From positions 1-22,420 of IMG/VR virus record IMGVR_UViG_3300044678_001986: a DNA stretch of 22,420 nucleotides, one strand, 5' to 3'. The stretch's first letter is position 1; each line of letters starts with the position of its first letter. Shown one piece after another: positions 5,810-12,856 of this stretch. The translations under genes and the position numbers were made by a program. The notes below the pieces were generated by a model. It was not told the DNA's origin, did not search any database, and saw only the letters and a list, made by a program, of their open reading frames with translations. The stretch comes from a virus.

Positions 5810-6184
5810 TCACCTCGCTGCCATCGGGCCGCAATCGCCAAAGAACCACCAGTGCCCGTCAATCCATTCGGCCTTGCCAAACGTGTCGACTTCGTAAGAA
5901 TCGGATTCGCTGTGATTCCAGACGGTGATTTGATCAGTTGTCTCGCTGTATTCCTCGTCAACGACGCTGTATGCAAGACGCGTTGCAAGGCACGAGGTTG
6001 CGCCGGTTTTTGAATCGGTGGCGACGTCCAAGGCTGCGTCGAGAATCACGGTGATTGGCGGCTGCGTGCCCATTGGCCGAGGACCACGTGACGTGTTTGA
6101 GTCAGTAGGCATTCCACGACGACGCTGATAGTCTTGCCACAGCGCTCGAGCCTGCTCCGGTGTAAACACACCGATTTCACTCAT
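5810..6184 (-). CDS. Small distal tail protein, 124 aa, unknown
   Basis: The start ATG 6184 overlaps the upstream stop as ATGA, and the stop is 3 bases before the next gene start, so it is tightly coupled on both sides. The N-terminus has a helix (FTPEQARALWQDYQRRRG) and a Pro-rich stretch. The C-terminal half is beta-like (ITVWNHSESDSYEVDTF, GKAEWIDGHWWFFGDCGP). I take it as a minor adsorption-apparatus or adaptor protein from its place between the baseplate-like genes and the terminal fibre; no defined family is recognised. Confidence 0.75.
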   Translation of the reverse strand: MSEIGVFTPEQARALWQDYQRRRGMPTDSNTSRGPRPMGTQPPITVILDAALDVATDSKTGATSCLATRLAYSVVDEEYSETTDQITVWNHSESDSYEVDTFGKAEWIDGHWWFFGDCGPMAAR

Positions 6185-6567
6185 GGTGCAACAATCTTAA
6201 ACAGTGCCACGCGAATTGATGTCGACGCTACACTCGACTTGACATATAGACCAGCCAGCGTAGATGCCACAGGGATGATGCAACGTGGATGACCTGCCGG
6301 AATATCGATCACAGCCGTGAACGCTCCAGCAGTATCGGTGCCGAGCTGAACCAATGCCGTCGCGTGAAGATTTTCCACAACAACCATCGCGTCATCGGTA
6401 ACGTCACCGGCCGCAATCAATTCATGAGTAGTCCCAACGATCTGTGTGCCATCAGCAACAAGCAGACTTGTTGTTTCAACCGTATAAGCCTTTGACGGCA
6501 ACGACCGTGACAGCGATGACGATTCGAAAAACTCGACCTTGATCGTCGTTTTTACTGAGTTGGCCAT
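6181..6567 (-). CDS. Distal tail protein, 128 aa, unknown
   Basis: ATG 6567 comes one base after the stop of the upstream gene, and its TGA overlaps the next ATG. The protein is predicted to be all beta: VKTTIKVEFFE, then a repeating strand-turn pattern ending RVALFKIVAP, with 'AAGDVTDDAMVVVENLHATALVQLG' in the middle. This looks like a small jelly-roll-type structural protein. The role as part of the tail tip or fibre base is inferred from the operon. Confidence 0.72.
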   Translation of the reverse strand: MANSVKTTIKVEFFESSSLSRSLPSKAYTVETTSLLVADGTQIVGTTHELIAAGDVTDDAMVVVENLHATALVQLGTDTAGAFTAVIDIPAGHPRCIIPVASTLAGLYVKSSVASTSIRVALFKIVAP

Positions 6568-6568
6568 A

Positions 6569-7423
6569 TCAAACCAGTCCTAAAGCTGCATATGGGAGAG
6601 ACCCATAGATTTGAGTGTATTTGAAAACCGCGTTGTCAGGGTTTGTTTCTTCCGTGCCGTCTGTCTTCAAAAGCACAGGCTTTGCAGCGTCAGCACCCTG
6701 TGCATCAGTGGCACGACGCACGACAGAACCCACTTTGACGTAAAATCCTTCGTGCCGCCATCGCTTGTACCACGCTTGAGCGTTTGTGGCTCCTGCGAGA
6801 CCTTCACGGAACTGAATGCGTGCTGTGACGTCCCAACCTTCGTTGATGTTGCCGTAGGAAAACTGATTCTTCGCTGAAAACCCGATTAGTCTTGCTGTTC
6901 CCGGAGGCCATCCCAGAAACGTGTCTGAGTTCGTTGCGTGCCGATATGACGCAATTGCATAAGGATTGATTGAAGAAAACCGCCGGCGAATCACACAAAC
7001 CTGGTCCGCAAGCTCCATTGTCAGTCCTTCGACCTTTTCCTTATTCTCCGTAACGATAGCTCGCCCGTTGTAATCTCTGTCAATCGGTTCGGTTGACGAG
7101 GTATCTGTCCATTCGACGTCAACGACTTCAGAATCGAATTCTGGAGCCTGTAAGCCCTCATATCCGACGGTCACCACCCACAACGTCGGACCCAGTGCGG
7201 TGACGTTGTAGTTTTTGGCGAATGAAAACGCCCCGCTTGGATGTTGTTCACCGAGTGCTGGAATCCCAACCGCAGATACTGCAACAGTCGCATCGTCACC
7301 AATTTCGCAAAGCACCTGCCACGCTTCAGTGAATTGATACTTTGCGGAAAACGGTGAAAAGTTTTCAGACGAAAACTGTCCGCCGCGTTTGCTCCACATT
7401 TGAGTGACGTCAATTACGCTCAT
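6569..7423 (-). CDS. Tail-tip / distal tail protein, 284 aa
   Basis: ATG 7423 overlaps the stop of the tape measure gene (ATGA). The gene directly after the tape measure usually encodes the distal tail or tail-tip hub, and the size fits. Sequence features are a mixed beta protein with VTALGPTLWVVTVGYEG near residue 75 and DVEWTDTSSTEPIDRDYNGRA near 125, the latter resembling a loop seen in phage proteins at this place. The C-terminal part (WDVTARIQFREG, KRWRHEGFYVKVG) is again beta-rich. I cannot assign a named family; the distal tail role is inferred from order and size. Confidence 0.75.
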   Translation of the reverse strand: MSVIDVTQMWSKRGGQFSSENFSPFSAKYQFTEAWQVLCEIGDDATVAVSAVGIPALGEQHPSGAFSFAKNYNVTALGPTLWVVTVGYEGLQAPEFDSEVVDVEWTDTSSTEPIDRDYNGRAIVTENKEKVEGLTMELADQVCVIRRRFSSINPYAIASYRHATNSDTFLGWPPGTARLIGFSAKNQFSYGNINEGWDVTARIQFREGLAGATNAQAWYKRWRHEGFYVKVGSVVRRATDAQGADAAKPVLLKTDGTEETNPDNAVFKYTQIYGSLPYAALGLV

Positions 7424-9024
7424 GCGACCGGCACCAATACAGAGCCTCTAGCAGTGTTTTCTGCAATCTTTCGTTGAGCGTCTAAGCTTTGCGCCTGCAG
7501 TGCGTTCTGCTTTGCTATCTCAGACTTAACCCCGTCGAAAGATTGTTTGAGCTTATCCATCGGCCCATTACCTTCACCACGCGTCAACAAACGTGATTCG
7601 CTGGCCTGCAGTGGTCCTGTTTCGGATTTCTTATCCGGCTCTACCTTCTTTCCGTCCTGCTCTTCCTGTTTCTTCTGCTGCAGCAGATCCAGGGATGCTT
7701 CCTCTGCTGCGATAGCTTTCGCCGTCGCTTCGTCAACACCTTGATTGATTAGTGACTGAACTTTCGCTGCCTCTTTACCGCGTTCGAGTTCGATCCGTCG
7801 CAGCTCCAAACGTTCCGCTTCTGACTTCACTAGGTCATCGAGACGTTGCTTTTCCTGTTCTGCTTGCTGCAATGCCAATTCCGCAGCCTTCTGTTCTTCG
7901 TCGCGAATTCGTTTTCGTTCCTCTTCGAGTTCCTTTTCCGCTTCCATCTTCGCATGAATTGCGTCGCGTTCTCGCAGCAACTGCTCCGCCTCGCCACGAT
8001 CTTCAGCAGTTGTGTTTTTCGCTGCCTCAATTTGCAGTTGCTCCTCCTTCGATGCCTTGAGCAACTGCACTTCTTCGCGCAATGTAGCGAGATACTTCTC
8101 TGATGCGTCTTTGGCTTCATTAGCAGCAGCCAATGCCTGCCGTTCCTGCTCTCGCACAGACACCAGCATTTGGATCTCTTGGCGCTGCTCTCGCAATGTC
8201 GCGAGACGTTCTTTGTCAGATTTCAGCAGCTCCTGAGCTTCGACAGCTGAAGCTTTTCGTTCTCCCGTTATCTGCCACGCCTCAGCCCATTTTTCAACGG
8301 CTTTTTCGGATTCATTCACGTTCATGGTGACGGTGGCGAGATCCTTATCAAGCTTGACGAGCAACGCTTCGTAAGCCGCTTTTTTCTTCTCAGGATCGCG
8401 GATCAGCTCGATGTCAGTCTTCTGGCTGTCCATCATGCCGGCACGCAGACTGCGAAGCCTGTCATCTAGTTCAGAAGCAGCATCTCTCGCCCGCTGCATC
8501 TCTCGCTCAAACTTCTTCGTTTGAAAGATAAAGTCACCGAGAGCCTTGCCGATCGCCCCGCCGATCGTGGCCGCGAGACCGACGAGCCCAATTCGCATTG
8601 CAATAACACCGCCGGCTCCGGAATCGGTTGCCTCGCGAAATGCCATGAATTTTCCAGTGGCATTTGACACCTGCGAAGCAATCTTTCCGACTTCTCCCGC
8701 ACCGTTAATATTTGCGAGTGTACCAACCAGTTCAACTATGCTTTTCGTAGCGTTGCCGGTTTCTCGCACAGTGCTGGAGGCATCTTCAAGCTTTTCTTTG
8801 ATTGCCTCCTGTGCTTGTGCGTACTTTTCGGAGCTGATCACGCCCTTTTCGTGCATCTCATCAAGATCGACGAGCATCTGTTTATAGCGGTCTGCTGGTG
8901 ATTCCAGATCCGACAGGACTGATTCGACGCGTTTCATTGCCGCAGTCATGTTGGCGGAAGATTCAGCGAATTTCTGCGACGCCTGATCGTCGGCCTTAAT
9001 CAGAATTTCGACTGCTTCGCTCAT
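7420..9024 (-). CDS. Tail tape measure protein, 534 aa
   Basis: It spans the tail tube and sets tail length during assembly. The N-terminus (EAVEILIKADDQASQKFAES) is typical of tape measures. A Gly/Ala-rich hydrophobic segment lies at about residues 140-172 (VIAMRIGLVGLAATIGGAIG). From about 175 to 460 the protein is a nearly continuous Lys/Glu/Ala/Gln coiled coil (EEERKRIRDEEQKAAEL...). ATG 9024 overlaps the end of the chaperone T-frame by 29 bases, the classical order chaperone then tape measure. At roughly 1.5 angstrom per residue a tail of about 80 nm would be expected, so a fairly short siphoviral tail. It lacks any lytic-enzyme domain. Confidence 0.93.
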   Translation of the reverse strand: MSEAVEILIKADDQASQKFAESSANMTAAMKRVESVLSDLESPADRYKQMLVDLDEMHEKGVISSEKYAQAQEAIKEKLEDASSTVRETGNATKSIVELVGTLANINGAGEVGKIASQVSNATGKFMAFREATDSGAGGVIAMRIGLVGLAATIGGAIGKALGDFIFQTKKFEREMQRARDAASELDDRLRSLRAGMMDSQKTDIELIRDPEKKKAAYEALLVKLDKDLATVTMNVNESEKAVEKWAEAWQITGERKASAVEAQELLKSDKERLATLREQRQEIQMLVSVREQERQALAAANEAKDASEKYLATLREEVQLLKASKEEQLQIEAAKNTTAEDRGEAEQLLRERDAIHAKMEAEKELEEERKRIRDEEQKAAELALQQAEQEKQRLDDLVKSEAERLELRRIELERGKEAAKVQSLINQGVDEATAKAIAAEEASLDLLQQKKQEEQDGKKVEPDKKSETGPLQASESRLLTRGEGNGPMDKLKQSFDGVKSEIAKQNALQAQSLDAQRKIAENTARGSVLVPVA

Positions 9025-9345
9025 TGCGGACTTTTCTTTCTTCGGATTCGAAGAACGCGACGGCCTGAATAAAACTTACTGACTGATCGAGCGTGCCACC
9101 AGAAATTGGCGGAAGCCCTTTGCCGAACAGGTCAATCAGATCGATCAACGTCACCATTTTTCCGCAGTATGAATTCGGGCATCCATCCAGCGAAAACACA
9201 CCTTCCACACAATGACTGCAACCAGTTCCATCACACACAGGACATTCAATGTCTATCCGATGCTCTTCCGTGCTCAGGCTATAACACTTTCCCGGAGTAC
9301 ATGACCGGCACAGCATGCCGCCACGTATCAAGGCTGCTGTTCTAA
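8996..9345 (-). CDS. T-part of the tail assembly chaperone, made by -1 frameshift (Cys-rich)
   Basis: This frame is open from the A9 run (9348-9356) to the stop at 8996. It has only weak independent starts (TTG 9331, ATG 9316 without a ribosome site), so it is best read as the C-terminal part of a G-T fusion made by -1 slippage. It carries three Cys clusters: CRSCTPGKC, CPVCDGTGCSHC (a DnaJ-like CxxCxGxG pattern) and CPNSYCGK. These suggest bound zinc, unusual for this class. The last third is more ordinary (LIDLIDLFGKGLPPISGGTLDQSVSFIQAVAFFE). In lambda the T domain recruits tail tube subunits to the tape measure; the same role is inferred. Confidence 0.78.
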
Positions 9346-9696
9346 GCTTTTTTTTTCCTCTGGTGTGACGTGCTGGTTGTACATGACTTTTCGAAGTAAC
9401 TCACGAGCCTCCTGGAACGTCAGTACATCCCGCAACGCTTCAGCCGAATACTCGATTCCACCCATGTTGGCCCAGCCAAGAATCACGTTACTGAGCACAG
9501 CAACTGTCGCGTCAAACAACTGAGCTAAGGTGAGCTTGTCGTTTTCTGCCCACATGTCGAGGACTTCGCCAACTTTCTGCTGTCCTCGCATTGATTGCGA
9601 CTTGGCATAAAAAGTTGGGCGAGTTGCTTCAGGCTTATCCTGATCACAATCCAATACCACCGGATACTTCTGGCCCGGCTCGAGTGAAATCGGCAT
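9328..9696 (-). CDS. Tail assembly chaperone, G-like, 122 aa
   Basis: ATG 9696 has AAAGAG just upstream and lies 9 bases after the tail tube stop. The protein opens with a beta segment (ISLEPGQKYPVVLDCDQDKPEATRPTFYA) and continues helically (FDATVAVLSNVILGWANMG, DVLTFQEARELLRKVMYN). The position, directly after the tail tube gene and before the tape measure, is where lambda gpG and its equivalents lie. Near its 3' end the codons GAG GAA AAA AAA AGC contain nine consecutive A; a -1 slip there joins it to the Cys-rich downstream frame with no stop between, giving a fusion of about 235 aa. Unshifted ribosomes finish at QQP and TGA. Confidence 0.85.
   Translation of the reverse strand: MPISLEPGQKYPVVLDCDQDKPEATRPTFYAKSQSMRGQQKVGEVLDMWAENDKLTLAQLFDATVAVLSNVILGWANMGGIEYSAEALRDVLTFQEARELLRKVMYNQHVTPEEKKSLEQQP
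9348..9356 (-). promoter_or_regulatory. Programmed -1 frameshift slippery site (A9)
   Basis: On the - strand the sequence is GAGG then nine A then GCTTAG. The in-phase heptamer A AAA AAA allows both tRNAs to re-pair after a -1 slip. About 9 bases downstream CAGCAGCC and GGC...TGCTG can form a stem that could stimulate it. Transcript slippage at A9 would give the same or additional products. Confidence 0.75.
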
Positions 9697-9704
9697 AAAC
9701 TCTT

Positions 9705-10631
9705 TCAGTCAAACGTGATTGTCAGTTCTGTGTCAGCACTGCTGCCCTGAGTCGCCAGCCAAGTGAGGTTGTCGACCATCATGTCTGATCGGTTGCCTTG
9801 CTGCTTGTTTTCCAACTGTGCTTTTGGTGCTGCGATGGTGATCGAAGAACCAGAAACGCCGACCTGAATCGACAACGCCTGTGCAGACGAGGTCAACCAC
9901 AGTGCGTCTCGGTCCTGTGTCGCGACCAGTTCAGATTCTGGATCTGCGGTGATGACCGGTGCTCGGTTCGTGACCAAAGCAGACACGTATCCGGAGCGAT
10001 CACTGGCGTTGACACATTCCCGCATGATGACGCTGTTGCCTGCGTCTACCTCAAGCGTTGATGTGCAGAGTGCAACGCTGTTCCAAGTCAAAGCACCCTG
10101 AGCAAACCGCAGCGGTGAAACTGTCGGATATGTCGGTGTGATGAGTGCCGTGTCGGTTTCGTTGCTGGAGTATTTTCCAGTGAAGGTAAACTCAATGTAC
10201 GCCACCTTGCCAGTCGGACAAACGATTTTCCACGTGCCCATTGCACCAGTGAGCAAGGATCGCTTGCCGTCTTTGTAGTGGCCGATGGTCAATGTCTTGA
10301 CGTTACTTCCGGGACCTTCAGACTTCGGTGAAAAGACGGAACCGGCCGCCACCCATCCACAGGCCGGAAGCAGCACGCTCGCCCAGTTCGGAACGTCCGT
10401 TCCGTTGTACGTGAGATCGTGAACGATCGTGCAAGTTCCGGTCATTCCTTCCGGAATCGACGTCAGGTAGTTGAAACCACCTTGACCTTCACGACGAGTC
10501 ATTCCGACGTTGGGCTGAATTGCAAAGTCGCGAGCGTTGTAAACGCCTTCAGCACCGGTGAGCGTTTCGGCCGTTCCAATCGTTGTTTCGGTTTTGGCAG
10601 CAAACACAGCGCGACGTCTAAGCAATGGCAT
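9705..10631 (-). CDS. Major tail tube protein, 308 aa
   Basis: ATG 10631 follows AGGA at 9 bases. It builds the tail tube. Typical features of the family are the N-terminus LLRRRAVFAAKTETTIGTAETLTGAEGVYNARD (a 'K.E...GT...L...' opening seen in many tube proteins) and the beta-rich body with conserved-type segments GTCTIVHDLTYNGTDVPNWASVLLPACGW and AYIEFTFTGKY. The C-terminus is an Ig-like or beta extension (APVITADPESELVATQDRDALWLTSSAQALSIQVG) that may be exposed on the tube. The place between gpZ-like and chaperone genes agrees. Confidence 0.85.
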   Translation of the reverse strand: MPLLRRRAVFAAKTETTIGTAETLTGAEGVYNARDFAIQPNVGMTRREGQGGFNYLTSIPEGMTGTCTIVHDLTYNGTDVPNWASVLLPACGWVAAGSVFSPKSEGPGSNVKTLTIGHYKDGKRSLLTGAMGTWKIVCPTGKVAYIEFTFTGKYSSNETDTALITPTYPTVSPLRFAQGALTWNSVALCTSTLEVDAGNSVIMRECVNASDRSGYVSALVTNRAPVITADPESELVATQDRDALWLTSSAQALSIQVGVSGSSITIAAPKAQLENKQQGNRSDMMVDNLTWLATQGSSADTELTITFD

Positions 10632-10641
10632 TGATTCTGTC

Positions 10642-11226
10642 CTATGTTTTGACGAGCCCTTCAGCTCGCAGAATGTTAAGATTGATTCGTCGGTTAATCT
10701 GCTTCATCAGTTCTGATTCGATATCAGAAACCAATGGTGCTGCCAGATTGTTTTTTACATAGGCCCCGTATGCCGAGACGCCTTTGATTTGAACGATCGG
10801 AAGACGTCCTTTTCCTGTTCTCTTAAACGCGTTTCCCTTCCAAGACATTTTCACGACGCCAGGCTTTGGACCAGAAAACGCACCATCAACGCGAGAACGC
10901 CCTCCCGTTTTCTTGATCTTGTAACTGACTCCGCGTTTGTCCTGCTTGCCTCCGAAATGTCTCATTCCCAGCCGTGGTGTTTTCTTCAACTGCACGACAG
11001 CAAACAAACTTCCTTCCGTTGCACTGGCTCGGATACTGATTGGCTTTTCCGCTTCGTCTTTCTTCAAGTTGATCGTATTGCGAACGTCTCGACCCATCTG
11101 CAGTTTCGTCTTTTTGCTTACTGCGTTAATCGCTGCAGCCAGTTCCTTTTTCATCTTCTTTCCGGCTCTGGCCGTCGCTGTTGCAAGCCTGTCGAGCTGG
11201 GTTTTTCGTATCTCAACAGACATCAT
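10642..11226 (-). CDS. Minor tail protein Z-like, 194 aa
   Basis: The start ATG 11226 overlaps the upstream stop (TGATG). The pattern of the prophage minor tail protein Z family is clear: an N-terminal helix of Lys/Ala (RLATATARAGKKMKKELAAAINAVSKKTKLQMGRDVR), then the beta strand ISIRASATEGSLFAVVQLKKTPRLGMRHFGG, a Gly-containing 'GVSYKIKKTGGR', 'FKRTGKGRLPIVQIKGVSAYGAYV' and a helical tail. In lambda gpZ works at the tail end that joins the head. It is very basic and lies between the gpU-like and tube genes, as usual. Confidence 0.85.
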   Translation of the reverse strand: MMSVEIRKTQLDRLATATARAGKKMKKELAAAINAVSKKTKLQMGRDVRNTINLKKDEAEKPISIRASATEGSLFAVVQLKKTPRLGMRHFGGKQDKRGVSYKIKKTGGRSRVDGAFSGPKPGVVKMSWKGNAFKRTGKGRLPIVQIKGVSAYGAYVKNNLAAPLVSDIESELMKQINRRINLNILRAEGLVKT

Positions 11227-11723
11227 CAGTTTCGCACCGTATACGGATCGCCTTCACTGACTCGAAACGTCACCATCACAGGGACCGCGATTCCGTCATA
11301 GCCACCGTCAGACGTTGCCGTTTGCTGTGCTCCGAAGTCCGCATTGATCGCGTTCCCATCAAACGTGTGCCAAGTGCCTGATGTTCTGATTGCTTTGTGA
11401 ATCGCAGCCTCTGCGACGTCTTCGTACAACTCAATCGGAGTAGAATCTTTTTCGCTCGGAGCGATATGAACACGCACAAGAAACGTTTGCTGATATGCGA
11501 TCGCTGGGGGATTGCCCGGACAATCGAGGTTTTCAACTCGTGTCACTTCTCCACGTGTCAACACGATCAGACCATGAGCCGGTGTGTATGCTGCAAGCTT
11601 TGTTGGACGCACCACATCAACAAATGTAAACGCGTCGTTCGGTTCAGTGATCAGCGTTTCGAGACGTGCGAAAATCTCGTCAGAGATTTTTGTCACAACT
11701 GGCTTTTCAATAATCACCGACAT
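11226..11723 (-). CDS. Tail terminator / gpU-like, 165 aa
   Basis: ATG 11723 overlaps the previous gene end by 10 bases. The protein starts with a helix (KISDEIFARLETLI), then strands around 'AAYTPAHGLIVLTRGEVTRV', 'AYQQTFLVRVHIAPSEKDSTPIELYEDVAEAAIHKAIR' and a closing strand 'AVPVMVTFRVSEGDPYT'. This strand-helix-strand layout, the size and the site next to gpZ fit a tail terminator or minor tail protein U-type protein, which caps the finished tail before it joins the head. The sequence itself is not decisive, so the name rests mostly on context. Confidence 0.75.
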   Translation of the reverse strand: MSVIIEKPVVTKISDEIFARLETLITEPNDAFTFVDVVRPTKLAAYTPAHGLIVLTRGEVTRVENLDCPGNPPAIAYQQTFLVRVHIAPSEKDSTPIELYEDVAEAAIHKAIRTSGTWHTFDGNAINADFGAQQTATSDGGYDGIAVPVMVTFRVSEGDPYTVRN

Positions 11724-12076
11724 ATCAACACCAACATTCCCTCGTCATGTTCCGTCAGCAACTGCACAGAGACCTTCCGAGCCGTTTCACCGATTCGAGG
11801 TGCCAGACTGATCTGATCGCCTCCCGTGTCGAGTTCGTCGCTACTGATTCCAGTCGTTGCGCTGTTCGCAACACGCACTTCAAATTCCGTCAGAATCTGC
11901 TCGTCCGGATTGAACGTAGCCACCTGATTGCGGGTGACGACAGCTTTGATTTCTCGCGGCTGTCGCACCGCATCAGTATGGAATCGATGCGGGTAGTATG
12001 TCACCGTTTCAGCGAAATGATCGCTGTTGAGAAACACTGTTCCCGCATCAGTTACAATCCGTCCTGCGAGACTCAT
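11714..12076 (-). CDS. Head-tail connector / head closure protein, 120 aa
   Basis: ATG 12076 lies one base after the stop of the upstream gene; a longer frame to 12268 would run through that gene and is rejected. The protein is all-beta in look: GTVFLNSDHFAETVTYYPH, REIKAVVTRNQVATFNP, LTEFEVRVANSATTG, then 'ISLAPRIGETARKVSVQLL'. Phage head-tail joining proteins of this size ('F....E.VTY.P') lie at this very place, so head closure is likely. It would sit under the portal and stop DNA leaking before the tail attaches. Confidence 0.78.
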   Translation of the reverse strand: MSLAGRIVTDAGTVFLNSDHFAETVTYYPHRFHTDAVRQPREIKAVVTRNQVATFNPDEQILTEFEVRVANSATTGISSDELDTGGDQISLAPRIGETARKVSVQLLTEHDEGMLVLICR

Positions 12077-12077
12077 A

Positions 12078-12746
12078 TCAATTTCGCTTCGAAACGATCT
12101 TGATATAGTCGACAGAAAACGCATCGGTGTTGTTGTCCGACGTTTTCTGAATCTGGAAGTATGGCTGAAACCCTGCGGTGTAATTCGCCATCGTGAAAGT
12201 CGTAGACGCTGCCACTCGCACACCGTCGATATAAAATTTGACGTCTGACTTCCCGCCCGTGAAATCAATCACGAACTTGCGATAAACGCCGCTGACGAAA
12301 CTGACTCCGGTGGCGACGTCGTCTCGGTCGGTGACCGCGTCATCTGTTTCGCAGACGATCGCGTTGCTGCCGATAATGCGAAACAACGCATGCGAAGCAA
12401 TGTTATCAATTGCGTCGGCGCGGGCACTGGCCAAACCAAACGCGATCGAAGTTGTTGAGTCGCATGTACCACCCGTCTGAGCAGTAAACTTGACGCGAAA
12501 TTCAGCCCGCTGAATCAGGTCAATGTCATAGTTCAGAATGTCGCTCGTGAAGACGCAACAATTCTGCACTTCCGTAGCTGACGAGTTTGCAAGCGTCAGT
12601 TCACCATTGATTCCGCCGACTGTTGCGGTTGGTGTCGTCCCTGTAACGACCAAATCCCACTGATCGCTTCCAACTGGCGACGCGAGCACTGTCTGTGGCC
12701 CAAGAAAGTCGTCATACCATTCCACGAAATCCTGAATACCAGCCAT
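12078..12746 (-). CDS. Lectin-like capsid-associated (decoration?) protein, 222 aa
   Basis: ATG 12746 follows AAGGTG at 6-7 bases and is chosen over an in-frame GTG at 12755 that would lie too close to that ribosome site. The protein is a beta sandwich by eye. The C-terminal two thirds (FRVKFTAQTGGTCDSTTSIAFGL, YRKFVIDFTGGKSDVKFYIDGVRVA, FTMANYTAGFQPYFQIQKT) have the alternating pattern of concanavalin A/laminin-G-like domains. Placed directly after the capsid protein gene, it could decorate the head. The fold and role are inference; binding to surface glycans is a reasonable guess for such folds. Confidence 0.72.
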   Translation of the reverse strand: MAGIQDFVEWYDDFLGPQTVLASPVGSDQWDLVVTGTTPTATVGGINGELTLANSSATEVQNCCVFTSDILNYDIDLIQRAEFRVKFTAQTGGTCDSTTSIAFGLASARADAIDNIASHALFRIIGSNAIVCETDDAVTDRDDVATGVSFVSGVYRKFVIDFTGGKSDVKFYIDGVRVAASTTFTMANYTAGFQPYFQIQKTSDNNTDAFSVDYIKIVSKRN

Positions 12747-12803
12747 AGTCTTCACCTTTCAAAACAACGGTCATCGCATTCCGCTACGTTGTGGAGATGC
12801 TTT

Positions 12804-12835
12804 CATAAAGCCGGCTGGCCGCACGACCAGCCGGC
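12804..12835 (-). terminator. Strong hairpin after the capsid gene
   Basis: GCCGGCTGG (12810-12818), loop of 8, CCAGCCGGC (12827-12835): a perfect 9-bp GC-rich stem followed on the - strand by TTTATG. It lies 22 bases after the capsid stop. It may act as a partial terminator or protect the abundant capsid message, lowering expression of later genes relative to capsid. Confidence 0.65.
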
Positions 12836-12856
12836 GGAGATCACGTCACAAGAGCA

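Noticed and set aside
11714-12268. 184-aa version of the head-tail connector
   Set aside because: The extra N-terminal 64 residues run through the upstream gene in another frame; ATG 12076 sits exactly one base after that gene's stop.
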